Source of the DNA: Primulina eburnea
Lineage: Eukaryota > Streptophyta > Magnoliopsida > Lamiales > Gesneriaceae
DNA: 64,000 nucleotides
Direction: 5' to 3'
Assembly: GCF_022965805.1 (NCBI RefSeq)
Contig: NC_133116.1
Coordinates: 6,262,001 to 6,326,000 of the forward strand
The notes beneath the pieces were generated by a model. That model was not told the DNA's origin and made no database searches. It saw only the letters and a list, made by a program, of their open reading frames with translations. A program made the position numbers and the translations under genes. This document shows, piece by piece, positions 51,612 through 64,000 of this stretch. Position 1 is the first letter of the stretch. Each line of letters begins with the position of its first letter.

Positions 51612-52545
51612 ATGTCAAATTTAACAAAGCTCGAATTTGTTGCGCTCGACGTCACGGGAAAGAATTATATGTCATAGACTCTAGATGTAGAATGCATCTT
51701 GAGTCATTGGGTCTAAGCGAAACCATTAAAGAAAATGGCATATGCACGTCACAAGAAAAGGCAAGAACCATGATATTTTTGCGTCGACATCTCGACGATG
51801 GATTGAAATGTGAATATCTGACTGAAAAAAATCTCATGGTTTTGTGGAAGGGATTAAAAGAAAGATTCGAACATATAAGAGAAGTTATACTTCCGACCGC
51901 CCGGGATGAATGGAATACATTGAGATTCCAAGACTTTAAAAAAGTCAGTGATTATAATTCGGCGATGTATAGAATAATCTCGCAATTAAAATTTTGTGGA
52001 CATGAGGTCACAGAATCTGAGATGCTTGAAAAAACATTTTCCACGTTTCATGCATCAAATATTACTCTACAGCAACAATATATAGTACGTGGATTCGCGA
52101 GATATTCTGAACTCATCGCATGTCTTCTTGTAGCGGAAAAAAACAACGAGCTATTAATGAGAAATCATCAGTCCCGACCCACTGGATCAACAGCATTTCC
52201 AGAAGTAAATGCTGCAAGTAAAAATGAATTTAAACCTGGAAACCAAAATCAATTTCAAAGACAAGGTTTTGGTCGAGGCCGAGGTCGTGGACGTGGACGT
52301 GGAATTGGTCGTGGTCGTGGACGCGGCCGTGATTTTGAAAATAATAGAGATAGTTATTTTTATAACTCATCTCAAAAGAGCGTCCCAAACCATCCACTGA
52401 AAAGGCATCATGAGAATACAAGTGTTAATGAGAATCACTCAAAAAAATATGAAAGTTCTTGTTACAGATGTGGTACTCCAGGACATTGGTCCAAAGTTTG
52501 TCGAGCCCTGAGCACCTTTGTAAACTTTATAAAGAATCATTAAAG
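51612..52545 (+). pseudogene. Copia C gag
   Basis: ATG 51612 is intact, but codon TGG has become TAG in TATGTCATAGACTC (51676-51678). A base is missing in GTAGAATGCATC just after, and a C is missing near the zinc knuckle end (GTCGAGCCCTGAGC, about 52500-52510), shifting the tail. The GR-rich stretch is shorter than in A or B. Confidence 0.85.
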
Positions 52546-52864
52546 GGGTAAAAAAGGAGACCAACTTCACTGAACGCAGTGACCGTTTGAGTGATTCAAC
52601 TCATTTTGATGCTGGTGATTTTATGAATGATTTCTCTGGAAATGATCAATATGTTGGTGGGATAGAAATGAACAATATTGATGCTGCAGATTTTCTCAAC
52701 GATTTCTCTGAAATGAACAATATAATGATAGAATATAAATGTACAATAATTTATTTTTCATGTATTCATAGAATAATGTTTTATTGTATAATTATGATAT
52801 GTGTTATATTTAAATATATATTGCCAGTAATTTATTTCATTGTATATTTTTTTGAAGTTCAAAT

Positions 52865-55800
52865 ATGGAAAATGCTATGAGCAAAGCTGAAGTTTGCATA
52901 CCCGATGGTGGTGCAACGCACACTATCCTCCGAGATAAAAGATATTTCTTGGAACTAAAACCAACAAAAACAACGGTAAATACAATATCAGGTCCTGTAG
53001 ACTTGATTAAAGGATATGGTAAAGTACAATTTTTGTTACCTAATGGCACAAAATTTTTGATCAATGATGCTTTATATTCACCGCAATCGAAAATAAATTT
53101 GTTGAGTTTTAATGATATATATTCCCATGGGTATGATACTCAAACAATGAATGAAGGGAATGAGAAATATATGTGTCTTATCACATATAAATCAGGAAAG
53201 AAATATGTGATTGAAAAACTACCAATGCTCCCTACTGGATTGCATTATACACATATAAGTCTCATTGAATCAAACATGGTAGTTGATAATTCTTCGATAT
53301 TAACCAATTGGCATGATCGATTGGGATATCCTGGTTCAACAATGATGCGAAGAATTATAGAAAATACACATGGTCATCCACTGAAAGACCAGAAGATCTT
53401 TCAGAATAATAAGTTTCAATGTAAAGCATGTTCTCTTGGAAAACTTATTATAAGAGCATCACCAGTCAAAATCCAAACTGAATCACCAATGTTTCTTGAA
53501 CGTATTCAGGGTGATATTTGTGGACCAATCCATCCACCATGTGGACCATTCAGATACTTCATAGTATTGATTGATGCCTCCAGCAGATGTTCACATGTAT
53601 CTTTATTGTCAACTCGAAATGTTGCATTTGCAAGATTACTTGCTCAAATAATAAAATTGAGGAATCAGTTTCCCGATTATACAATCAAGAAAATTAGACT
53701 TGATAATGCTGGTGAATTTACTTCCCAGACTTTCAATGATTATTGTATGTCTATGGGAATCATTGTTGAGCATCATGTTGCTCATGTACATACACAGAAT
53801 GGATTGGCTGAATCATTGATTAAACGTCTGCAAATGATTGCTAGACCAATGATTATGAAAACAAAGCTCCCTATTTCTATATGGGGACATGCAATTTTAC
53901 ATGCTGCTTCATTAATTCGCATCAGATCAAGTGCATATCATAAATACTCCCCATTACAGCTTGCATTTGGTAAATAACCAGACATTTTTCATCTGAGAAT
54001 TTTTGGATGTATGGTGTATGTGCCTATTGCACCACCACAACGAAAGAAAATGGGACCTCAAAGAAAGGTTGGAATTTATATCGGTTATGATAGTCCATCA
54101 ATCATTCGATATCTTGAACCTCAGACAGGTGACGTGTTCACAGCACGTTTTGCTGATTGTCATTTTAATGAGGAAATCTTCTCAATGTTAGGGGGAGAAC
54201 AGAAACATACCGAAAAGGAAATTACATGGTATGTATCATCATTGTTACATCTGGATCCAAGAACAAAACAATGTGAAAAAGATGTACAACAAATTGTACA
54301 CTTGCAAAGAATATCAAATCAAATACCAGATGCATTTGCAGACACACAAGGGGTAACTAAATCATATATACATGCTGCAAATGTCACTGCTCGAATTGAA
54401 ATTTCAAAGAAACAAATGGAAGATACTCATGATGTCATTAAACGCCTGAAGCGTGGAAGACCAGTCGGTTCCAAGGATAAAAATCCTCGAAAAATAAAAT
54501 TCATAGAGGAACACGATGATCACAAAATAAAGAATGATGTTTCTGAAGAAACACATGATGATCACAAAATAGAGAATGGTGTTCTTGAATAAACACATGA
54601 TGATGAAAATGTTCTGTCAGAACCACAAACTGACGAGAATCACGAAATCTCTATCAATTACATTAATATTGGAAAAATATGGAACCGAAAAGATATAGAT
54701 GAAATTGATGATATATTTTCTTATAATGTGGCAATCGACATCATAAATGATAACGAAGATCATGAACCAAAATCTTTTGGTGAATGTAAAAATCGGCAGG
54801 ATTGGATAAAATGGAAAGATGTCATCCAAGTTGAATTAGATTCGCTAAATAAACGTAATGTTTTTGGACCTATAGTCCTTACACCTGAAGGTGTAAAACC
54901 TGTTGGATACAAATGGGTTTTTATTCGAAAGCGAAATGAGAAAAATGAAATAGTAAGATATAAAGCTCGACTTGCTGCACAAGGTTTTTCTCAAAGGCCT
55001 GGAATTGATTATGAAGAAACTTATTCTCCTGTGATGGATGCAATTATGTTTCGGTATTTGATTAGCTTGGCGGTATCTGAAAATTTAGAAATGCGTCTTA
55101 TGGATGTTGTTACAGCTTACTTATATGGATCACTTGATAGTAATATATATATGAAAATCCCTGAAGGATTTAAGATGCCTGAAGCACAAAGTTCAAAACC
55201 CAAGGAATGTTATTCTGTGAAATTACAAAGATCATTATATGAGTTAAAGCAATCAGGTCGAATGTTGTATAATCGACTAAGTGATCACTTGATGAAAAAG
55301 GGATATGTAAATAATTCAATATGCCTTTGTGTTTTCATTAAGAAAACAACATCCGGATGCGTAATTATTGCTGTATATGTTGATGATTTAAACATCATTG
55401 GAACGAATAAGGAAATTCAAGAAGTTGTGTCATACTTGAAGGAAGAATTTGAAATGAAGGATCTTGGAAAAACCAAATATTGTCTGGGTTTACAAATTGA
55501 ACAAAAAGAATGTTGAATGTTTGTTCAACAGACAAATTATACAGAAAAGATCCTTAAACGTTTTAATATGGATAAAGCAAATCCTTTAAGTACTCCAATG
55601 GTTGTTAGATAATTAAACATAGAAAAGGATCCATTCTGTCCATATGAAGATGATGAAGATATTCTTGGTCCAGAAGTACCATATCTAAGTGCCATCTGAT
55701 CCACACAAGGCACGTTCCCAAACTGGATATGTATTTACTCGTGGAGGCACTGCAATATCTTGGCGTTCACAGAAACAAACGCTCGTAACAACTTCATCAA

Positions 55801-56159
55801 ATTATGCCGAGATTATTGCACTACATGAAGCAAGTCGTGAATGTGTGTGGTTAAAATCAATGACCCAACATATCCAAATCTCATGCGGATTATCATTCGA
55901 CGAGAAGCCTGTGATACTATACGAAGATAATGATGCATGTGTTGCTCAAATGAAAGAAGATACATAAAAGCGACAGAACTAAGCATATTCCTCCTAAGTT
56001 CTTCGCATTCACCAAGGAGCTTGAGAAGAATAAATGTATTGATGTTCGTCACATTCAATCAAGTGAAAACTCATCAGATCTCTTCACAAAGGTTCTTCCT
56101 ACGACAATATTCAGAAAACACATATATAATATTGGGATGCGCGATCTACGAAATTTGTG
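52865..56159 (+). pseudogene. Copia C pol
   Basis: ATG 52865 (MENAMSKAEVC); protease motif altered to PDGGATHTI. Integrase and RT blocks as in copy B. In-frame stops at 53975-53977 (GGTAAATAACC), in the acidic repeat near 54590, after EQKEC near 55516 and near 55611. A deletion joins ...GTGCCATC to TGATCCACAC at 55694-55697, removing about 213 bp of RNase H start. The RT motif YGLKQS is YELKQS here. Confidence 0.88.
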
Positions 56160-56320
56160 AAGAATTGTTCATGTCAACATCAGGGGGAGTTTACGTGACT
56201 ACACTCTTTTTCCCTTACTATGGTTTTTATCCCAATGGGTTTTTCCTAGTAAGGTTTTTAACGAGGCAGTACAAAAACACGTAATGAAGACAATCATTAT
56301 GATCATCATCACAAGGGGAG

Positions 56321-56589
56321 TGTTGAAAAATAATATTTAAAATGTGTGTATTGAATATTTGAATGTTGAAAATAAGAGTTGTAAATATTGAAAATTATTG
56401 TGTGATGATGTAGGTAATGATGTATTTTATTTTTGGATTATTTGTAAAGATTTCCTATAAATAGATCTCTCGTTTGTGAAGAAAATTACAATTGAGTAGA
56501 GAGAAAAATATTATAAAGTGTGTAGTTTGGTAAATTTTGAGAGTTTAAGATTTTTACTTTTTACCATAAATTTTTACTTTTTCACAACA
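56321..56589 (+). repeat. Copia copy C 3' LTR
   Basis: 269 bp, TGTTGAAAAATAATATT...CACAACA, preceded by the purine tract ACAAGGGGAG. Confidence 0.92.
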
Positions 56590-56594
56590 TTGAT

Positions 56595-57002
56595 ATATTT
56601 TTAACACATTATTGATATATTGTTATGATCACGTGTTAAAGATTCATCTTGAGATTAATTTGATCGGATTTGGACCTGCTCCAAACAAGACGAGTTTTAC
56701 GTGGATCGAATTCAGACCCAGCCCATTACCATCCCGGACCACGACGATACAAGTCAATTTAAGCCTTTCATTTTGGTACACGACTTATCACATTTTCACC
56801 CGCCAATGATATTATATTTCCAGCTCAACGAGATGAACAACCACCACGTGATACTCGCCAGAAAAAGGACTGTCTATTTTACAAACATAACCAATGGAAA
56901 ATAATTTATTTCCTATGTTTCAAAAAAATATTGATTAATTTCCTAGGTTGGTTTTCTCCTTTTTTCAGAGGTTCTTACGTGGGTTTCCTGGGATTGAAAG
57001 AT
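56595..57002 (+). promoter_or_regulatory. Upstream region of the potassium transporter gene
   Basis: Non-coding, moderately AT-rich. The reading frame of exon 1 is open back to 56931 but has no earlier ATG in frame. No certain TATA box. Confidence 0.4.
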
Positions 57003-60000
57003 ATGGAAGAGGAAGGGATTGAAGAGAGCAGCAGTGTAAAGTTCTCGGGGAGCAGTGCTAGCGGCGGCGGAGGAGGTGGCCGTGGGGATTCTTTCAGGTG
57101 GGTGGATGGGGGTGTAGCAGACTCGGAGTCGCCGCCATGGTCTTTGATTGGTGATAAAGAAGATAGAGAAGGATATGGATCTGTGAGGAGAAGGCTAGTC
57201 AAGAAGCCCAGAAGGCTTGATTCCTTCGATGTTGAAGCAATGCAGATTTCTGGAGCTCATGGGCACCACAGTAAGGTAAAAAGCTCATCCTTTTTAAAAG
57301 TTTAATCTATATTAGCTATTGTGATTCATTGTACTTAAACATTAAATCTAAATAGCTTTTTTCCTCGAGTGGAATGTATACTATCTTTATTCGGCGAACG
57401 ATTGTTCTCCCCCTATAACTCAATAGCTATTTATGGTATAATTCTACTTATAACTATATATTTCGGTTTTCTCCGCTAATCAGAATCATGGATTATGTGA
57501 AAATATTTGTGGATCTGATAAATAAAAAATTATCTGTCATCAAGCATTCACTTGTTAAAATTGTCAAGATTATGATTCAGCAACTTCCATGAGTTCGAGT
57601 TTTTGGACTGATCTCAACATGATATTGAATCAAAGATCATTTATTCAAAATAATCAAAGTTCCTAAGTAGGTTCCGGGAGACATTAGTTTGGTGTCAAAT
57701 GAGCAATCAACGTTAGCTGTAGGATTAAGTTGCTTTTAACACTCTTTACTGAAAATTTGTCCCCGTCTGTGAAAATCCATCTATCTTAATGTTGCTTGTA
57801 AGTTTTTAGTTCTTTTGACAACTTCTATTCACATTGATGGGCCTTGAACAAACCAGATATAATTCTACAAATACTTCCTGTTTTTTGTTCTTATTTTTCC
57901 TCACTTTAAATAACTGGATTGAACCACATTATGATGTATGTATTATTCTAGCAAAATATGGTGTGTCTGTGTGGGTATGGATATTTTTTTTGTAGTCCTT
58001 ATCTTATTTGGATTAGTTAACATAATAGGATGCTTCATCTTGGCATACTCTTGCATTGGCATTTCAAACTCTTGGCGTCGTGTATGGTGACATGGGTACG
58101 AGTCCTCTATACGTCTTTGCTGATGTATTCAGCAAAGTGCCCATAACTTCAGATGTTGATGTCTTGGGGACTTTGTCGTTAGTAATGTACACAATCGCTC
58201 TAATCCCTTTACTAAAATACGTTTTCGTGGTGCTGAAAGCGAATGATAATGGCGAAGGTAAGATCTATTTGCTTAAAATTTATATCATAGTTTATGTAAT
58301 AACTCTTCTCGTTGTTCCATGTACAGGAGGAACATTTTCTTTGTATTCATTGATTTGTAGGTATGCAAATGTTAATCTTTTGCCAAATCGTCAATTGGCC
58401 GATGAATGTATTTCAAGCTTCAAGCTCAAACTGCCCACTCCAGAACTAGAGAGGGCATTAAGTATAAAGGATAAATTGGAACGTAAGGCTTATCTGAAGA
58501 AACTTCTTTTAATTCTAGTTCTTTTGGGTACGTCTATGATTATCGGGGATGGTATTTTGACTCCTGCTATATCAGGTACATAGAAATCCCATTTTCTTAT
58601 ATCTTCTTATCAAGTAATCAAAATTTGATTTCATGATTCATCTCAAAGATATTTTTGTTTTCATATTATTACATCGTAATGAAGCTTCTTGATTTCAGTC
58701 ATGTCTGCTGTGAGCGGTCTGCAGGGTCGGGTACCAGGATTTGGCACAAGTGAGAAAACTTAAGTTAACAACTCTCATTTCTATTATTCCACAGACCAAT
58801 GCAACTCTGTCACGATTGAATCATCAGTGACACCACGCGGGCTTTTTAAAATATCTTCCTGTTCAATTTTCAAATAATCATCAGCTACAATAGATTGCTG
58901 GTGTTTCCACTTCATAATATCACCTAATCGTAAAAGAGTCTCTATAATGATTTTTCCCCCTTCATTTTCAGATGCTCTTGTTGTTACATCAATAGTTATC
59001 CTGGTCGGATTATTTGCCATACAGAGGTTTGGAACTGCTAAAGTGGGATCGTCATTTGCTCCTGCACTTTCGTTATGGTTCTTTAGTCTAGGATCTATCG
59101 GAATATACAATATGCTCAAGTATGATATAACAGTTGTGAAGGCAATAAATCCAGCCTACATTTACCTTTTCTTCAAAAAGAATGGCATTCACGCATGGTC
59201 AGCACTTGGTGGCTGCGTTTTATGCATCACAGGCAAGGTTTTTCTCTCTATTAGTATTTAATCGATCGTACATCAAATAAATGAGAAATGACATGAATAT
59301 TTGTTAGAAACAAGTTTCTGCATGGAATTGTACTCTTTTCTAGTCATTGAAACACTGTAAACGCGACATTTTCAGGTGCAGAAGCAATGTTTGCTGATCT
59401 TGGCCATTTTTCTGTGCCGTCTATACAGGTTATTTTTCAGTTATTTTTGTATAACAAAAATTTTCAAGTTTAACCGGCCAAGTTAAATTAAAAACAAAAA
59501 ACTGCGGCAGATTGCTTTCACTGGTGTTGTTTTCCCATGCCTCCTTTTAGCGTACATGGGCCAAGCTGCATATCTTATTAAGCACCCTCATTCAGCTGGC
59601 AGAATATTTTATGCTTCTGTTCCTGGTAAATTAATTGTTTCCTTGCAAGGACTTTCTCTTTCATTGTATTGTTGTTGTAGTTGACGTCTTGTTCTATAAT
59701 GATACAGAGAGTCTGTTCTGGCCAGTATTTGTGATAGCCACGGTTGCGGCTATAATTGCCAGTCAAGCCATGATATCGGCTTCATTCTCGTGCGTGAAGC
59801 AATCCATGGCTCTTGGATGCTTCCCTCGACTCAAGATCGTTCACACTTCAAGAAAATTAATGGGGCAAATTTACATACCTGTCATCAATTATTTTTTGAT
59901 GGTTATGTGCATTATTGTGGTTGCAGTCTTCCAGAGCACTACAGAAATTGCCAACGCCTATGGTTCATTTTATATTACTTTATTTTACATATTTTCGGTT

Positions 60001-61102
60001 TATTTAAGTGATGAAACATAAGGTGATAAGAGATGAGGGAAAATTTGCAGGCATTGCTGAAGTTGGTGTGATGATAGTCAGCACGACCCTAGTGACGCTT
60101 GTTATGCTTCTAATATGGCAAACCAACTTGTTTTTAGCTCTATGTTTCCCGCTTCTGTTTGGAACAATCGAGTTAATTTATCTATCTGCGGTTCTATCCA
60201 AGATAACAGAAGGAGGGTGGCTTCCATTAGTCTTTGCTTCTTTTTTCCTCTGTCTGATGTATATGTGGAATTACGGAAGCGTATTGAAGTATCAGAGTGA
60301 GGTTCGTGGCAAGATATCAATGGATTTCATGCACGAGCTCGGGTCCTCTCTTGGTACAGTAAGAGTCCCTGGTATTGGATTACTTTACAACGAGCTAGTA
60401 CAAGGTGTCCCCTCAGTTTTTGGGCAGTTTTTACTCGATCTTCCAGCCATTCACTCGATTATAGTTTTTGTTTGCATCAAGAATGTCCCAGTACCCGTTG
60501 TCCCTCAAGAAGAAAGGTTTCTCTTTCGAAGGATTTGCCCCAAAGACTACCATATGTTTCGTTGTATTTCAAGATATGGATATAAAGACATAAGGAAAGA
60601 AGATCACCGCGCATTTGAGCAACTTCTGGTGCAAAGTCTTGAAATTTTTCTTAGGAAAGAAGCTCAAGATCTTGCTTTGGAGAGCAACATCAACGAGGAA
60701 GATTTCGACAGCGTTTCCGCAGCAGGAAGGGACGACGATGTCCAAGATTTCGATGGGATTGGAGAGCTAAAAGTCCCTTTAATGCACGACCATAGATTCA
60801 AAGAGATGGAGTCCTCGACATCAAGGGTACCTGTACCACAATTGCCAGCCAGCGTCATGTCGGGAGATGAAGATCCTGGCCTCGAATACGAGCTTTCAGC
60901 TCTCCAAGAAGCTAGTGATTCTGGATTCACATATTTGCTTGGACATGGAGATGTACGAGCCAAGAAAAACTCATTGTTTCTGAAGAAATTGGTTATAAAT
61001 TACTTCTACGCGTTCTTGAGGAGGAACTGCAGAGGAGGTGCTGCTACAATGAGAGTACCTCACATGAATATAATCCAAGTTGGAATGACATATATGGTTT
61101 GA
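57003..61102 (+). CDS. KUP7: HAK/KUP potassium transporter, KUP7-like, nine exons, 845 aa
   Basis: A K+ uptake carrier of the plasma membrane or endomembranes (KT/HAK/KUP family). Exons 57003-57275, 58029-58257, 58327-58575, 58699-58749, 58972-59232, 59376-59428, 59511-59625, 59708-59962 and 60051-61102 sum to 2538 bases in frame. The hydrophilic N terminus has [20 protein letters not shown] and [14 protein letters not shown], as in KUP7. The first membrane segment holds the family signature [15 protein letters not shown]; others are [41 protein letters not shown] and [11 protein letters not shown]. The long cytosolic C-terminal tail ends [15 protein letters not shown] and [10 protein letters not shown]. 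Intron 5 has a GC donor (ATCACAG|GCAAGG at 59232/59233). Length is close to the usual 850-860. Intact. Confidence 0.95.
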
Positions 61103-61232
61103 TCTATAAATTGGACTTTGTATTCTGTAAAAATAGCTTAATTTATGCTATTGGCATATGTGAAGTATACCAAAATACTCTTCATATCCAATCAAATTTA
61201 GCAAAATAGTATTTACTCCTAGTTTTGCTTTA

Positions 61233-61233
<1 letters not shown>

Positions 61234-61292
<59 letters not shown>
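61234..61292. repeat. (TA)n microsatellite
   Basis: About 29 uninterrupted TA/AT units, 130 bases after the KUP7-like stop, probably in or just past the 3' UTR. Confidence 0.95.
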
Positions 61293-61294
<2 letters not shown>

Positions 61295-61591
61295 TACATA
61301 AAGCCTATTTCTTTTTTGAATGTGTTAATTTTTTGAATAGGATTTAGAATTTTCAAAATTCTTTGTCAAAAACCATAATCGACGTTAATAGTATCATTCA
61401 AATATTTTAAACGAGATTGATCTCCAACAAATGTAACTATTATTCCCTGGTAAGCTTCATCCCAATAATATACTAACTTGCAACTTATGGAATTCGAACA
61501 CTTGATTTCATCTTTGATACATATTGTACGATCAAATGATTTTTATTTTATCGTGAATATTGATAGTGTATATTGAGTTACAATTCATTTA

Positions 61592-61836
61592 GGGTGTGTT
61601 TGGTTGGGTGGATTAAATAAGGATAGATTAATAGTCCAATATTTATCGTTAAAATTTTAAGTTGTTTTAATAATCATTTTGACCCGGTTTAAGATCTAAT
61701 TTTATGGATAACTATTTGATTAATAAAATTGGATCTTAAACCGGGTCAAAATGATTATTAAAACATCTTAAAATTTTAACGATAAATATTGGACTATTAA
61801 TCTATCCTTATTTAATCCACCCAACCAAACACACCC
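61592..61836. mobile_element. Tourist-like (PIF/Harbinger) MITE, near-perfect hairpin
   Basis: 245 bp with TSD TTA on both sides (61589-61591 and 61837-61839). Ends GGGTGTGTTTGGTTGGG and its complement. The two arms of about 114 bp differ at only two positions and are separated by a loop of about 17 bases. No coding capacity. The TTA duplication and GGGTGTGTTTGG end fit Tourist elements. Confidence 0.92.
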
Positions 61837-61839
61837 TTA

Positions 61840-62838
61840 ATGTATTGAACGTACAACTTAATCCAATCAATATATTAGAGAAAAAAATGTAAACCAAGAA
61901 TATAAAATATTGAAGGAGTTAGAGCTCAATGGATAGAGGTCACTTAGCGCTAGAAAATTAGGTCATTAAGTAAAGTAAGCTAGTTTTTTAATGGCAAATT
62001 GGCCATAGGTGGGTGGTGCTCATAAGAAAGTAAACAATGGAAGAGCTTAGACAGTGAATAAATAATTAAGGTTAAGGTCAATAATTATTTCATGTCTTTA
62101 GATGCTCTAAGTTTTGTATTTCATTTTAAAATTTTGCTCATAGATTTTTGAATTGATTTAGGAAAGGTAATATTGATCTTTTTGGCTTAAATTCAGATTC
62201 TGCGTTAACTTTTGTTTAATTGCTGGTGGGACGTTGATTTTCTTCTACAAAAAAAAGTGATCCTGAAACACTATCAACTTTTGAATTTTAGATTTTCATT
62301 TTATTTTAAAATACTATACACACATTTTATAATGTGAAAATTAATCACTTCTTTTAAAAATAAAAATTATCTTAAACACTCCCTAATTGTCTATTCTCAC
62401 CCATACATCTCTTAATTTTCATTGCATGTGACTTGTTTTAGTTTAAATGATGATCGCTCGATTGGTTGCGTAAAATTTTCCAAGCTTGGACACATTTTTT
62501 GGGTTTTTTTTATTGTTATTATAGGAAAAATTGCCATTTATTGGGAGAATATAGATAGATTAGATTCAATGATTGAATGACTAATCAAACTTTGAGAATA
62601 ATAATTATCATTATAGTGTCGGACTTGAGATTTTGAGTTCTGAGATTTAAGTGTGAATATTTGCCTGCATTAGTGAAAGAACGACTTAAACATAGTTCTT
62701 GTATTGATGTAAATCATTTAAAAGACTCATAAAAACTCATCGTTGACAGTCAATTTTGTGAGACAAAATCCAATCTATCTACGAAAAAGTATAATTTTTT
62801 AATGTCAAAATCATTATTTTTTAGTGCAGGTATGGTCA
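61840..62838. other. Intergenic, AT-rich
   Basis: No gene or delimited element seen. Confidence 0.4.
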
Positions 62839-63361
62839 TAGGGATGACAACTTTCCCCACGGATTTGGGACCCCGCGGGGAAAACCCGAAACGGGGATGG
62901 GGATCCCCGATTTTTTCGGGTTTGGGTTTGGGGATGGGGATTTAAAAAAATCCCCGATGTATTTCGGGGCGGGTATGGGATTACTATCCCCATCTCCGAA
63001 ATCCCCGAACTCGTCCCGAAAATAATATGAATAATAAAATAATAGTATTATTAACATTAATAATATAATAATAATATTATTTTTTAAAATATTAATAATC
63101 TTATTATTATTGATATTGATATTGATATTAATATTAATATTATCTCTAATAATAATAGATAATAATAACTTTTGGTTTGAGAAAATTTCCGAATTCGTCA
63201 TCGTCTTGTCATATTAATATTTTTGAAATGGAGATGGGGACGGGGATGGGAAGTTGATCCCCGAAATTTCGGGTTCGGGGCGGGGATGGGGTGGGGATGG
63301 AATTCGGGGATGGGGATAGTAATAGCAAACTCGCCCCCACCCCGGCCCATTGCCATCCCTA
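62839..63361. mobile_element. GGGATGRCAA-type MITE with GC-rich arms
   Basis: Ends TAGGGATGACAA and TTGCCATCCCTA are inverted repeats. Arms are dense in GGGGATGGGGAT or CCCCATCCCC words, separated by an AT-rich centre of ATT/AAT repeats. 523 bp. Flanking 8-mers do not match, so the TSD has decayed or the ends are slightly off. hAT-like by its ends. Confidence 0.7.
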
Positions 63362-64000
63362 GATGAGGCAAGAGTGTTATAATTCGATGGATTTTGAAGA
63401 TTAAAGCTTACACTTTAAGAAAATTAATTGAAGTAATAAATTCTCAAATACCTTTCCGGTTGATGAAAGATGGACATCCCTTGATGTTCATGCATATGTA
63501 TCATTTAGAAATTTCGATATTTTCAATCTTCACATGATATCTTCGGATAAATGAGAACTTAATATATCACCTTTCACATCAAACGATGTCTAAAGAATTC
63601 TCGTCTTATTAGCTATTGTAAATTTACAAATTTTTAATTTAATTTTTTAATAATACGTACGATTCTTTCTAGATAGAAAAAAAAAACAATTTTATTAGCA
63701 TCTTATATCTAAGTTTTTATATTCATATATATTAACAATTTTATATAGAAAACTCGATCATTGTCCAATAATTAACACAGGTTCATCCATCATTCCAATT
63801 ATGCAATTGCATTAAAATCATGCTTTCCAAAAGTATCTCTGTGCATTATTTCATGTCTTCGAAAGTAATGCATTTATGAAATGTCGCTACACTGTACGGC
63901 TCGAACCAAATACATTGCATCAGATGCAAAAAAAAAATTCTTGAAAAAAAAATATACATTTGATATACGAAATATTTAAAATTCACGGTGTGAATTGGTA
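63362..64000. other. Intergenic to window end
   Basis: AT-rich; no coding exon or repeat recognised. Confidence 0.4.

Larger units (their letters stand above)
50615..56589 (+). mobile_element. Ty1/copia retrotransposon copy C, decayed
   Basis: LTRs 50615-50897 (283 bp) and 56321-56589 (269 bp); the 5' one has a 15-bp tandem duplication around GAATGTTGAATATTT. Flanking 5-mers are TTGAA (50610-50614) and TTGAT (56590-56594), a TSD with one change. The primer site region CGTTATCAGCACG follows 50897. The leader stem-loop (51068-51134) and micro-ORF (51424-51579) are present. gag and pol have several stops and frameshifts and a deletion of about 213 bp in the RT/RNase H junction. It is the oldest of the three by these measures. 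Confidence 0.95.

Noticed and set aside
59635..60021. 128-codon ORF covering transporter exon 8 plus intron
   Set aside because: Intron read-through around the true exon 59708-59962; splice sites on both sides keep the family protein in frame.

Overview
The window is nuclear DNA of a flowering plant. It holds split genes with GT-AG (and a few GC-AG) introns, plant-specific families (DUF936, HAK/KUP potassium transporters, a cis-prenyltransferase, spermidine synthase, plant cyclin T), AT-rich intergenic DNA, and Ty1/copia, Ty3/gypsy, LINE and MITE repeats. An asterid, perhaps Lamiales, is my impression from the repeat flavour and protein resemblance only; no search was run.

Layout. 1-2460: 5' part of a cyclin-T gene on the minus strand. 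2983-16962: a Ty1/copia element (copy A, minus strand, TSD TAAAT), split inside its RNase H domain by an intact Ty3/gypsy chromovirus (3814-11422, TSD GTTTC, two 1474-bp LTRs that read as identical). 17503-19630: DUF936 gene in four exons. 20056-21100: MBD9-like gene remnant with a nonsense codon (minus). 22183-28402: copia copy B (plus, TSD ATTAT). 29509-31714: receptor-like kinase in eight exons with a frame conflict at one splice junction. About 32005-34273: possible solo LTR or large non-coding repeat. 34274-37560: MITEs and remnants. 38562-39434: cis-prenyltransferase. 40587-41704: decayed LINE (minus). 41700-45500: intergenic DNA with a cluster of one short inverted-repeat family and a hAT-type MITE. 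45687-48739: spermidine synthase in nine exons. 50615-56589: copia copy C (plus, decayed). 57003-61102: HAK/KUP7-like potassium transporter in nine exons. 61103-64000: AT microsatellite and two MITEs.

How it works together. The host genes are unrelated housekeeping or transport functions, with no cluster logic. The informative part is the transposon record. Three copies of one copia family allow internal comparison. In all three, gag and pol are broken, yet a 51-codon ORF for a very hydrophobic peptide just upstream of gag stays open, with no indel and a shared start and stop. A 67-nt stem-loop region in the leader is almost invariant, and is present twice in copy A within a 195-bp tandem duplication. 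The gypsy element looks recently active: identical LTRs, an uninterrupted gag-pol of about 1,470 codons, and a U3 built of 71-bp repeats carrying CACGTG-type boxes.

Limits: protein families were recognised by eye from motifs. Splice sites were chosen so that reading frames join. Non-coding elements were called from TSDs, inverted repeats and direct comparison of copies within the window.
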